26,567 nt of DNA, from assembly GCA_964500515.1 (NCBI GenBank), contig CAZCNE010000013.1, forward strand, positions 1 through 26,567, given 5' to 3'. Made by a program: the position numbers and the translations under genes. The number at the start of each line of letters is the position of its first letter. Position 1 is the stretch's first letter. The notes under the pieces are model-generated. The model was not told the origin of the DNA, did no database searches, and saw nothing but the letters and a program-made list of their open reading frames with translations. This document shows, one piece after another, positions 1 through 9,261 of the stretch. This DNA is from Altimarinus sp964500515 (GTDB taxonomy: Bacteria > Patescibacteriota > Gracilibacteria > BD1-5 > UBA6164).

Positions 1-12
1 AAATATTAAATA

Positions 13-68
13 ATTTTTATAGAAAAAAGTATTTGATTTTTATAGAAAAAAGTATATAATTTTTATAG
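13..68. repeat. Three tandem 23-bp iterons upstream of the AbiEi-like regulator gene
   Basis: The 20-nt string atttttatagaaaaaagtat occurs exactly at 13..32 and 36..55. Its first 10 nt recur at 59..68. All three begin at an exact 23-bp step (13, 36, 59). The array ends 34 bp before the start codon at 103, so it is well placed as an operator or promoter element for that gene. The window begins at base 1, so further copies could lie upstream. Confidence 0.6.
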
Positions 69-102
69 TAATGATTTGTATTAATTAAGCTAATAATTAA
101 GT

Positions 103-894
103 ATGATAGATTTTAACAAAATAGTTAATAAGTTGTCAAAAAGATGTTGAAAAATTTTATTTAAAGAAGATATTTTTGATATAATCGATCCAGAAAAAAA
201 AGAATCAAAACAAAATTATTTAGATAAAACAATCTATAAACTTAGAGCGAATAATATAATTATTCCTTTAAAGGCTTGAGTTTATATTTATCCAGATGAA
301 GATGATTTGAAGTTAAATGAAGTTGATTTAATCGAAAAGTATTATTTAAAATTATTAAAAAAATATATTACTTATTTTGTTTGAAGTGATTATTTTATTT
401 CATGAAACAAAGCTCTTGAAATTCACTTAAAAGATTATAGTGTAGTTAAAAAAATTCATATTATAAATAGAAATTTGGATAAAAAAATAAAAGTTTGAGA
501 TTATGAAATTATTTTTAAAACAATTTCTTGAAAAGTTAACTGAAAAAAAACTAATCTTTATGCTAAATTTTCAAAATTCATAGATAGAAAAAATATAGAA
601 AATTTAGATTTTAAGATTGCTAATTTAGAGCTTGCGTTACTTCAGTCGACTCTTGTTAGTGATACAGAAGAATGATTAGATTTATCTTTACTTATAAAAA
701 CTATAAAAAAATATTCAAAATATTTAAAAAAAGATGTGTTTGAAGAATTAGCTAAATATAAATTTATAATGTCTTTTAATCGTCTAAAAGAAATTAGTAG
801 AACTATAGATGTTAATTTATATGAAATATTTCTTGATATAATCAAAAAAAATTGAGCTTTGTTTATAGGTGAAACTTTGAGAAATATTAATTAG
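103..894 (+). CDS. AbiEi-like winged-helix transcriptional regulator / antitoxin-type protein
   Basis: 263 aa, read with TGA = Gly. The N-terminal 65 residues look like the AbiEi winged helix: a helical part, then 'TIYKLRANNIIIPLKAGVYI', the typical wing with a terminal G-x-Y. This is followed by 'YFISGNKALEIHL' and, near residue 175, 'IANLELALLQ', matching the conserved core of type IV antitoxin AbiEi-family proteins ('I A . pE . ALL'). In this family the protein binds operator DNA and represses its own operon, usually followed by the nucleotidyltransferase toxin AbiEii. No such partner follows here: the next gene is convergent and overlaps the last 8 bp (887..894). It therefore looks like an orphan regulator, or its partner lies upstream of the window. 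The three 23-bp iterons just upstream could be its binding sites (inference). Family call by motif recognition only. Confidence 0.72.
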
Positions 895-2538
895 TTATAG
901 TTACATGACTATCAAAAGCATTCGTATATGTGCAGTTCGGATTTGGTATATGTACACTTGTTATACTGTTATTTTTAAAAGCACTACTTCAAATAGTAGT
1001 AATAGAGTCAGGGATAACTAGAGAAGATAATTTTTGATTAGCAAAAGTACTAGTTCAAATAGATTCAATTCTATTCCCTAAATTAAGATAAGAAAGATTA
1101 TTAAAAGCTTTATTAAAAATATTTGCATCAACATTTTTAACACTATTTCCGAGAGTAATCTTTCTAATATCATTATTATGAAAAGCGTAAGCATAAATAC
1201 TAATAATATTATCAGTAGTTTTATCTAATTCTCAAACAATAAGTTCGTTAATTTTAGTTCAAGAAAAAGTAGTAGATTTAGCAAAAGCCCGATTTGAAAT
1301 TTGAGTTATATGGCTAGGAATAACTAATTTAGAAATAGAAGTATCATAAAAAGCATAGCTAAAAATATTTTTTATTTTGTTTCAAAATATAACATTAGTA
1401 AGTTTTTGATTATCACGAAAAGTGCTAGATTCTATATTAATAATTCAGTTTCAAATTTTAAGATAAGATAGATTATTATTTTTAAAAGCAGAGCTTCAAA
1501 TAGTAGTAATAGAGTCAGGGATAACTAGAGAAGATAATTTTTGATTAGCAAAAGTACTAGTTCAAATAGATTCAATTCTATTCCCTAAATTAAGATAAGA
1601 AAGATTATTAAAAGCTTTATTAAAAATATTTGCATCAACATTTTTAACACTATTTCCGAGAGTAATCTTTCTAATATCATTATTATGAAAAGCGTAAGCA
1701 TAAATACTAATAATATTATCAGTAGTTTTATCTAATTCTCAAACAATAAGTTCGTTAATTTTAGTTCAAGAAAAAGTAGTAGATTTAGCAAAAGCCCGAT
1801 TTGAAATTTGAGTTATATGGCTAGGAATAAATAATCTAAAAATAGGAACATCCTTAAAAGCAGAACTTCAAATAGAACTTATATTTTTTCAATTATATGT
1901 TTTTGGTATAACAATTTCATAAGAATCAGGACAAATATCAGATTTATATCAAGTAATTTCATAATTATCTCAAGTTGTAGAGCGAAAAGTGAAACAATCT
2001 ATATTTGTTTCAGGTCAAGGGGCTGGAGGAATATATTGAGGAGGAATGTCTGGATTTTCTACATTATCATTATTGTCACCACTACTACCATCACTATCAT
2101 TAATATTTTTATTATTATTTAAACTTTCATCTAAAGTAAACAAAGAATCGTTGTTTAAATTTGCTTCAAGGATAAATTTAGATTTATCTTCAGAAAGCAT
2201 GTATTTGTAATATTTTCCTGAATCAGGATCAACAGGAATTGAATTAAGCATTTTAGTTTCTCTAAATGTTTCTTCACCAAATACTCTCAAACAATCCATT
2301 TTTTTCAATCAATTTCTTCTATTTTAGAATTGCTAACATAAGGATAGATTCAATTTTTAACTTTATAAATGCTTAAAACTTTTTTTATACTATTTAAATC
2401 AGCAATTCTAGTTCTATCTTTTGCGTCTTTAATACTACTTGTTAGATAAAAATAAGAAATACTAGTTAAGATAATTAAAATAGTTATAGTAATGATAAGT
2501 TCAACTAAAGTAAAAGCAATCAATTTATTTTTTTTCAT
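887..2538 (-). CDS. Type IV prepilin-like anchor fused to BspA/TpLRR leucine-rich repeats; frame change at A7
   Basis: Residues 1-35 are a prepilin N-terminus ('LIAFTLVELI', then a hydrophobic helix), followed by a pseudopilin-like part ('KNGIYPYV', 'IPVDPDSGKYYKY'). Then come a D/N/S-rich and proline-rich linker and about 300 residues of BspA-type repeats, with units such as 'LSSLVIPDSITTIGSSAFKN'. Such repeats mediate adhesion in other bacteria; export via a type IV pilus-like machine is an inference. The reading frame is not continuous. Codons from 2538 run to an A7 run at 2299..2305, and the remainder is read from 2299 in the -1 frame. Frame 1 would otherwise stop at 2155..2157, and frame 2 has a TAA at 2324..2326. 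With the shift the product is about 550 aa. The residue before the FTLVE cleavage point is Ala rather than the usual Gly. The stop at 887..889 overlaps the convergent regulator gene. The frame change could be programmed slippage, phase variation, mutation or a homopolymer error. Confidence 0.8.
987..1323. repeat. Direct repeat copy 1 (337 bp) within the LRR coding region
   Basis: By eye identical to 1494..1830, with an offset of exactly 507 bp (169 codons). The repeat covers several leucine-rich repeat units and keeps the reading frame. Sequence between the copies encodes diverged LRR units. The identity of the copies points to a recent duplication or gene conversion. Confidence 0.85.
1494..1830. 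repeat. Direct repeat copy 2 (337 bp) within the LRR coding region
   Basis: Second copy of 987..1323. The flanks differ at both ends (for example 'gcagag' versus 'gcacta' before the repeat), which defines the boundaries. Recombination between copies would delete or add 169 residues in frame. Confidence 0.85.
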
Positions 2539-2568
2539 TTTGAATAATTTTATATTAAACTAAATATA

Positions 2569-2597
2569 ATTTTATCACAATATATTTTAATTGTAAA
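2569..2597 (-). promoter_or_regulatory. Candidate sigma-70-like promoter for the prepilin-LRR gene
   Basis: On the minus strand TTTACA (2592..2597) and TAAAAT (2569..2574) are separated by exactly 17 bp. The implied start of transcription is about 20-25 nt before the ATG at 2538. The region is AT-rich, so chance matches are common. The rest of 2539..2665 shows nothing else I can name. Confidence 0.4.
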
Positions 2598-2665
2598 AAA
2601 TTAATTATTTTCATAATATTTTTAACTATATTAAAATTAGTTTTTTTACATATTTATAAATATAA

Positions 2666-3367
2666 TTATTTACAATAAACTATCCCTATTTTATCATTAT
2701 ATTTTGATTTTATAGTTTTAATTGTTTTATAATATTTTTTCAATTTTTCTAAGATTAAATATAATTTTTCCTTATTTTCTGTAAATGAAATATGATATTC
2801 AAAAATCAAATTTTTTGTGTAAATAAATAATTTTTCATCTATATTTAAAAGTAGATCAAATTCAAATCATTCTATATCTATTTTTATAATATCAATAGAG
2901 TTTTTATAATCTAAATTTTTAAATTTTATGTAGTTGATTAAGTTTATGGATTTTATATTTTGTATTTTTTTTGAATTGTTTAGGAAAGTATTTGTGTATA
3001 AACTTGTTTGCATAGACTTTTCTTCGTTTATATAAATTTTTTTATTTCAATTTTTATAATCAGCAAAAACATTATTAAAAACAATATTATTTTTATAATT
3101 TTGCAAAACTTTTTTACTTTTTATAAAATTAATTTTACTTGCTTCAAAACTATGAATTTGCAAATTTGAGTTAATATTTAGGCAATATAAGCTAAAAAAT
3201 CAAATATGTGATCATATATCAAAAATTATTTTTGAATTTTTAATTTTTTCAAATAAAAAACTGTATTCTCATGATTTAAATATTTCATAATGTAGGGCTA
3301 ATTCATATTTATTAAAAAAATCATCCTTTAAAGGATGATTTAAAAAAATATCACTGTCATTATCCAT
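2666..3367 (-). CDS. FkbM-family SAM-dependent methyltransferase
   Basis: 233 aa. Residues 45-62 contain SAM motif I ('IIFDIGSHIGFFSLYC'), followed by 'IHSFEAS', the acidic residue that binds the SAM ribose. 'IIKIDIEGFEFDLLL' is the hallmark FkbM motif. This family O-methylates sugars, lipids or peptides; many members sit in surface-glycan loci. The start codon overlaps the last 8 bases of the upstream surface-protein gene (ATGGATAA), so translation is probably coupled. A strong terminator-like hairpin lies inside the first codons (3314..3341), which could limit expression relative to the upstream gene. The substrate cannot be read from the sequence; modification of a surface polymer is a reasonable inference from the neighbours. 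Confidence 0.82.
3314..3341 (-). terminator. Terminator-like hairpin inside the 5' coding region of the FkbM gene
   Basis: A perfect 24-bp palindrome at 3318..3341 has arms AAATCATCC and GGATGATTT around TTTAAA. On the minus strand it is followed at once by seven T residues (complement of 3314..3320). This is a textbook intrinsic terminator arrangement, placed about 20 bp past the stop of the Ig-like gene but within codons 9-16 of the FkbM gene. It may attenuate read-through. Confidence 0.6.
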
Positions 3368-4799
3368 TTTTTCTTTTATATGTAGTTATAAAATATCATA
3401 AAATCATAGATAAAACTAGAAAAATAAGCAATTCTTTAGGTCAAGTTTGAATTTTTGTAACTTCAGATAATTCTCATTTTACTATATTTCAATTTTCACT
3501 AATTACTGCTTCAACTACAAAATCTTCATATTTAATTTCTTTTCAAACAATATTAACTTCATATCTAGCCTCTTTTACAGTGTCTACTAATATAAGTTTA
3601 TTTCATTCTTGTTGTTTATATATATTGTATCATACAGCTTCAGCTATAGGATCCCAACTTAAAATAGATTTAGTTTTTAACTTAGTTAACTGTAAATTAG
3701 AAATTTTATATATTTTCTTAGCACTATATTTAGTTGCACAAATTTCATCACAATCAGGACAATCAACTGTTCAAGATGAAGTAGATCCGGAACATACTTG
3801 AGATATTATTGGATCAGTTGCTCAAGTTAGAGTTAATGGTAAAACCTCAAGTTTAGTTGCTGGTCTTTTGTTTGTTTGATTTCATAAATCATTTATTAAT
3901 TTAACATCAACATCATAAGTTCATTCATCTTGAGGAGCTAAAGTTGTTCAAGTATAAATACCTTCTTTTTGCTCAATTAATTTTATTATTTCATCATTAA
4001 TTGTAACAGAAACTTCTTTTAATAAAGGAGTAGCCGATACTTCAATTTCAAGAGATTCTTCAGAATTCACACTTGTTCAAGGTAAAATTTTTATAGAATT
4101 AAAAGTTGGTGAATCATTTTGGATAGAGATTCTTACTTCGTTTGATGAAGCAAGTTCAACATCATCAGAATCAACCAAAGAAGCAATAATAGAAATATTT
4201 CAAGATTCTAAACTTGTAAGCTTAGATTCAAAAGTTCATGAATCATTACTATTAACTTCATCAACAACAGTTCAATTTAATTTTATTTTTACTTTATGAT
4301 TTTTTTGAGTTTCTCATGATACACTTACAGAGTCTGTTGGTATAATAGATCAATCTTCAGGTGAAATAATTTTTATATCAACGACTCAAGTATCACTACT
4401 TGCTTCTCATGATACATTTATATTTCAAGTTCATAAAATTGTTTGATCGTCTGCAGAAATAACTGTAATAGTTTGCTTTCAAGTATTTTTAAAAATTAAA
4501 GCATTTTCAAATTTTACAACTCACTCGTCTGAAGTTTTAAAAGTATAAGCATTGTCAACTAAATCATTAGGCAATGTTGCTTTAGGATCATCTTCGGCTA
4601 TAATAAATATTTTTCATACATAATCAGTTACTGTATTTTCATTTTTATCTTTAGCTTCAATAATCAAGTCAACAGCTTTATTAATCGAAGTACTATCGGA
4701 TCAAAAACTTACGGTAAAATGATCAATTGTTGCTGCATTTGTTTGAGAAAAGTAAAATAAAATAGAAAAACTTAAAAACAATTTTAATATTTTTTTCAT
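3360..4799 (-). CDS. Membrane-anchored surface protein with Ig-like/FnIII-like repeats
   Basis: 479 aa. A signal peptide covers residues 1-23 (MKK, hydrophobic core, then 'TNAA'). The body consists of beta-rich segments of about 80-90 residues, rich in Thr, Ser, Asp and Glu, resembling bacterial Ig-like domains. Repeated phrases such as 'VSVSGET' and 'INVSGEA' begin strands, and there is a Cys-containing loop ('CPDCDEIC'). The last domain, with 'LTKLKTKSILSWDPIAEAVG', looks like fibronectin type III. A single C-terminal membrane helix followed by 'TTYKRKNG' would anchor it in the membrane with a short basic tail inside. It is therefore probably an exported structural or adhesive protein. The exact domain families are my inference. 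The gene overlaps the FkbM methyltransferase start by 8 bp. Confidence 0.72.
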
Positions 4800-4900
4800 A
4801 ATTAAGTATGAATTATATATATAATTTCAAATATAATAATCATTTTTACTAATAAATACAATTTTTAATAATAAATATACTTTACAAAATAAAATTTTAT

Positions 4901-5950
4901 TTATAAATAAATAAAATTTGAGTCTTCCTTATTTGTAGTATCTATATTTATTGAGGTAATAATGACTTGTTTATTTCAAATTTCATTTAATAAAGAATTT
5001 TCGTGAATAATATCAAGTTCGCTAAAAAGATCATCAATTAAAAAAATAATTTCTTTATTTGTTATCTGTTTTAAAAACTTTGTTTCTATTATTTTCAATC
5101 ACATTATAATACTTTTTGTTTCTCCTCTGGATGCAAAATCTATCAAAGAATATCAATTTAAAATAATATCAAAATCATCTATATGTGGTCATATATAAGT
5201 ATTTCCAAGAATTATATCTCTATCAATATTTTCTTTTAAGTATGAGCTTATACTATCTTCAACATTTTCTAAATTTACTTTACTAATATAATTATATTTT
5301 ATATTGCTTGATTTTAAATTTATACTTGATTTTAGTGTATCGATATTTTCTTTTAAAAAATTGTTTAGTTTTATTCTATAATCATAAATTTCTTTTGCTT
5401 TATTTATAAGTAAATCATCCCAAAAATTTATTTCACTTTTATTTGATTTATTGTTTTTTATATTTTTTAGAACTTTATTTCTATTTTTTACAATATTTTT
5501 ATAATTTCTAAGAATTTCTTTATAAGCATAAAATGTATTTGAAAGAATGCCATCCAAAAAATCTCTTCTTAAACTAGGTGATAAATACATAATATTCATA
5601 TCCATTGGTTGAAAAATAATCAATTTTTCAAGCATATCATTAAACTTTGCTTTTGAAGTTTTTTTTCAATTTATAAGCAAATTTTTTACATTTTTTTCTT
5701 TATCAATACTTACACTAAATTTTTTTCATTCATTATTTTCTACTTCTATAAAACAATTATTTTCATCTTCATTTACCAAACTTTTTAAACTTTTTTTAAA
5801 TGAATCTTTTTGATAGATTAATGTGAGAGCTTCTAAAATATTGGTTTTTCAAGCTCAATTGTTACCTAAAATAAAGTTTTTGTTAGTTGAAAATATAAAT
5901 TCATTATCTTTGAAATTTCTGTAATTTCTTAGCTTTATTTTTTGAATCAT
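4901..5950 (-). CDS. recF: RecF, ATP-binding recombination mediator
   Basis: 349 aa, close to the usual 350-370 for RecF. It begins 'MIQKIKLRNYRNF', the typical start of the family. Walker A is 'GNNGAGKT' at residues 29-36, with both interior glycines written as TGA. A central coiled-coil region with many Lys/Asn/Glu follows. Near the C-terminus are the signature-like 'FASRGETKSIIMGLK' and Walker B 'IIFLIDDLFSELD'. RecF, an SMC-like ATPase, helps load RecA at single-strand gaps. The gene lies 4 bp after gatC, so the two are almost certainly co-transcribed. Its usual partners dnaA and dnaN are not in this window. Confidence 0.93.
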
Positions 5951-5954
5951 TTTA

Positions 5955-6245
5955 TTATTTTAATATATTTCAAACTGCAATTTGATTTGCTATAATTTTA
6001 TTTTTTGATGATTTTAATAAGTTATTTGGATTTTTATAATTTATGACTTTTTTTGCTTCAAATGAATCTAAGCTTCTGTTTGTTGTTACTGAAACAGTTG
6101 GTTCAATTCAATCAGTATTTATTTCATTTAAATTATTGATATATCACAATATAGAATTTAAATCTTGTTCTATTTTTTCTCATTGATTTGGCAATCTAGT
6201 TAAATTTTCAGAAATTTTTTTTATTTGCTCTTGTGTTATACTCAT
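5955..6245 (-). CDS. gatC: Asp/Glu-tRNA amidotransferase subunit C
   Basis: 96 aa, the normal GatC length. It starts 'MSITQEQIKKISENLTRL' and continues with 'LNSILGYINNLNEINTDGIEPT', the family pattern of an N-terminal helical pair followed by a short segment that wraps GatA. GatCAB amidates Glu-tRNA(Gln) and/or Asp-tRNA(Asn) when the cognate synthetases are missing; GatA and GatB are not in the window. First gene of a gatC-recF pair, divergent from the membrane protein gene at 6307 with 61 bp between the start codons. Confidence 0.85.
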
Positions 6246-6306
6246 TTTTGTATAAAATAGTTTTAAATTTTTTTAAGTATAATTATTTTTTAAAAAAATC
6301 AAACAA

Positions 6307-6648
6307 ATGTTATTTTTAAATGAAACAAAAAAGTATTTTTCAAATAAAGAAGATTTATTTGAACTAAGATATAATTCAAGTAAAAAAGTATTTGTTTTAA
6401 ATAGTTTTTTATTTTTTATAAGTTATTATTTTATTGCAAATAACTTTTTTAATGATTATTTAATTTATTTTTTAGCTTTCACTTATTTTTCTTTTTTATT
6501 TTCTTTATTTATTTTTCTATTTTTTTCATTTTTAAAATTTTTTTCTAACTTAAATAAAGTTTTTTATATTATAATTTTTTTCATTTTTTTAATTATTTCT
6601 TGTTTATTTGCTATTCCATTTATTTTTCCAGCTTTTAAATTATGATAA
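6307..6648 (+). CDS. Small hydrophobic membrane protein, unrecognised
   Basis: 113 aa, with about three transmembrane segments (roughly residues 30-47, 52-75 and 86-109) and extremely rich in Phe, Ile, Leu and Tyr. The N-terminal 28 residues are charged and probably cytoplasmic. The gene ends with a TGA glycine codon then TAA at 6646..6648. Its last bases overlap the ATG of the following lipoprotein gene (6642), which suggests translational coupling. I do not recognise a family; a partner of the lipoprotein is possible. Confidence 0.65.
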
Positions 6649-7214
6649 AAAAAATTATATATATAGTGTTTTTATTTTTTTTATTGTTATCATGTTGATC
6701 AAATTGAGCTTGATGAGAAAGAAATGAAATTGAACCAGAAAAATTAACTCCTTATAATTGAAAAAATTTTAGCATAGACCTACCAGAGTTTTGGGAAGAT
6801 CTTTCATGAACTTGATTTAAGGATTTTTCAAAACTGAAAAACTGAAAACTTGAATTAATTTCTTTTTGATCTGAAAAAAATTGATTTCATAATAATTTAG
6901 TTATAATATCAAAAGAATTAGATTATGAAATAGATTCATATAATTTTGCATTGAAAAATAATCCAAAAGATTATGAATTATATGAGTATTTTTTTCTAAA
7001 AAATTCCAAAGAATTTATTTTTTCAGATTGAGATAAATCGATATTGTATGAGTTTATAGTTCAGTATAATAAAGATAGCAAAGATTATTTATTTATGCAA
7101 ATTCCAAAAATTTGTGCTTGAAAAAAATCTTTTTTCTTGACAATTTGACTTAATTTGGATATAAAGGATACTACGATTTACGAAAATATATTAAAAAGTT
7201 TTAAGTGTAAATAA
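6642..7214 (+). CDS. Putative lipoprotein, unknown function
   Basis: 190 aa. The N-terminus is a lipoprotein signal: basic 'MIKK', a hydrophobic stretch, then a lipobox 'LLSC' followed by Gly/Ser/Asn-rich residues typical of the tether. The mature part contains 'YNGKNFSIDLPEFWEDLS', resembling the PsbP/DUF1795-like proteins in which an 'F.i..P..W' segment precedes a single alpha/beta domain (tentative). Both Trp residues here use TGG while glycines use TGA. The gene overlaps the upstream membrane protein gene and is followed 40 bp later by tRNA-Cys, so it may be co-transcribed with it. Confidence 0.7.
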
Positions 7215-7254
7215 AAGGTGAAGATAGGGGATAGAAAGGAGAAAAATATAATTT

Positions 7255-7328
7255 GGTGCCTTAGCAAAGCGGTTATGCACGGGTCTGCAACACCCTTCAC
7301 ACCGGTTCGATTCCGGTAGGCACCTCCA
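7255..7328 (+). tRNA. tRNA-Cys (GCA)
   Basis: Complete cloverleaf of 74 nt with encoded CCA. The acceptor GGTGCCT pairs with AGGCACC, discriminator U73, and the T-arm has loop TTCGATT. The anticodon loop CTGCAAC gives anticodon GCA. Confidence 0.93.
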
Positions 7329-7364
7329 ATTGTAAATTTAAAAATTTTAATAATTTTCAAAGAG

Positions 7365-7391
7365 AGTTTTCCTTGTAGGAAAGCTTTTTTT
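7365..7391 (+). terminator. Intrinsic terminator after tRNA-Cys
   Basis: Stem AGTTTTCC (7365..7372) pairs with GGAAAGCT (7378..7385) with one G-T pair. The loop is 5 nt and a run of T follows. The rest of 7392..7542 is AT-rich spacer; I see no firm promoter or other element there. Confidence 0.7.
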
Positions 7392-7542
7392 GTTATCTAA
7401 AAAAGTTTGAACATTTTTTTAATTTATAATTATTAATTAATAATCATAAAATATCCTTGTCAATAAAAAAATATTTATTTTATTGCTTATTTTTTAAATA
7501 TACATATATAAATATAATATTATTTATCGTAAAAATTTTTTA

Positions 7543-8655
7543 ATGAGGAAAATTATAAAACTTTTTATTTTTACAATTCTTTTGTTAAATATTTCAAATA
7601 CTTTTGCAGAAAAATTGATATTTTTTTATGGAAATTGATGTACTCATTGTGCAAAAGTTGAGAAATATTTCAATGACAATAATACTATAAAAAAATATAA
7701 AATTACTCAAAAAGAGATATATTTTGATGTAAACAATAGAAATGAATTTATCAATTTTTGAGAAGACTTTTGAATTCCTCAATCAAAATTATGAGTACCA
7801 ATTTTGTTTGTTTTTGATGATAATTGAAGCCCCAATGACTATAAAATATGAGTAAAACCTATTATAGATTATTTTGAAAATATTGATAAAAATACCTCAA
7901 ACACAAACATCGTTGCAAATCCTTGAAATTTGCAAAACAAACAAAAAACATTTAAAGAACACATAGCTTTTTTTTCTATTTTGCTTCCTGCTGCTATTAG
8001 TGATAGTATAAATCCTTGTGAATTTGCAGTTATGCTTATACTTCTTTGATCAATTTTGATAAAATACAAAAAAAGAAGAAAAGTAATTTTATCTTGAATT
8101 TTGTTTTCACTAGCTATATTTATAAGTTATTTTTTAATGTGAATTTGACTTTATTCAGCTTTATGAAACTTTAAAAATATATTTTACCTAAAACTTATTA
8201 TTTGAATTTTGTGAATATTGGTTTGACTTGCAAATCTAAAAGATTTTTTTTGGTATGGAAAATTTTTTGTAATGGAAGTTCCTTTTTCATGGAGAAAAAA
8301 TATGAAAAATATTTTAAAATGAGTAACTTCGCCACTTTGAGTATTTGTTGTATGATTTATAGTTAGCTTGTTTTTACTTCCTTGTACTTCTTGACCTTAT
8401 CTTGTAATTTTGTGATATCTATCAAGCGAAAATCATACAATAGATAATTGGTGATATTTGTATTTATTTATTTATAATTTATTTTTTATTTTACCTATGC
8501 TTATTATAACTTTTGTTGTTGCTTTTGGTAAAAAATCAATCGAAGAATTAGAACTTATAAGAGATTCAAAAATTGAAATTATTCACTTAATAGTTTGAAT
8601 TTTGATGCTTTTGTTGTGAACTTATGTATTACTTCAAGCATTTTGAATTTTTTAG
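7543..8655 (+). CDS. Thioredoxin-like domain fused to CcdA/DsbD-type membrane thiol carrier
   Basis: 370 aa. Residues 1-22 are a signal peptide. Next is a thioredoxin-like domain with 'FFYGNGCTHCAKVE' (redox cysteines 33 and 36) and a cis-Pro region 'GVPILFVFDD'. From about residue 140 there are six or so membrane helices of the CcdA/DsbD type. They carry the two conserved membrane cysteines in 'DSINPCEFAVMLIL' and 'LLPCTSGPYLVIL'. Proteins of this kind pass electrons from cytoplasmic thioredoxin across the membrane to extracytoplasmic thiols for disulfide reduction. Having a periplasmic-side CxxC domain and the CcdA core in one chain is a DsbD-like layout with the thioredoxin domain at the N-terminus. 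The sigma factor gene starts 51 bp downstream. Confidence 0.88.
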
Positions 8656-8706
8656 TGTCACTTTTTTTAGTATAATTCGTTTTATATTTTAGAATTAAAA
8701 AAATTT

Positions 8707-9258
8707 ATGTCGGAAAAAGAAGCAATTTTATCTTGTCAAAATTGAGATTTGGATAAATTTTCTTTGCTTTATGAAAATTATTTTGATCAGATTTATAAGT
8801 TTATTTTTTTAAAAACTTATGATAAATCTTTAAGTCAAGATATTTGTCAAGAAACTTTTTTTAAAGCCTTAAATAAGATAAATAATTTTAATTATAATCA
8901 TGAAAATAGTTTCAAAGCTTGGATTTATCGTATAGCTTATAACTTAATAATAGATGACTATAATGCAAAAAAAAGACAAATAAATATTGACGAAATTGCT
9001 GAATTTTGTTATGATTGTGATTTTGCAAAAAATCTTGATAATAAAAATAAATTAAAAGAAATATTTGAATTTTTTGATACTCTAAACAAAAAGCATAAAG
9101 AAATTCTAGTTATGAGATTTTGGGATGATTTAACATATAAAGAGATTAGTGATTTAACTTGAGAAAGTGTAGATAATTGTAAAAAAGTAGTTTCAAGAAC
9201 TCTAAAAAAAATTCCTGAAAATTTAATTTTTGTGTTATTTATTTTTTTAATTTTCTAA
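8707..9258 (+). CDS. ECF-type sigma-70 family RNA polymerase sigma factor
   Basis: 183 aa. Region 2 is visible as 'LYENYFDQIYKFIFLKT...DICQETFFKALNKI', with the conserved 'AWIYRIAYNLIIDDY' at its end. Region 4 is a helix-turn-helix: 'EILVMRFWDDLTYKEISDLTGESVDNCKKVVSRTLKKI', given here as pieces of one run around residues 118-170. Regions 1 and 3 are absent, as in group 4 (ECF) sigma factors. The last 12 residues are unusually hydrophobic (VLFIFLIF). The ATG at 8707 adds the usual N-terminal 'ILSCQNGDLDKF' helix compared with later starts. The next gene begins 3 bp after the stop and encodes a membrane protein of anti-sigma type, so the pair probably forms a signal-responsive regulator. Confidence 0.88.
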
Positions 9259-9261
9259 TTT

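Noticed and set aside
13..68. CRISPR array
   Set aside because: Only three units at 23-bp steps, with no spacer-sized unique sequence between repeats and no cas genes in view.
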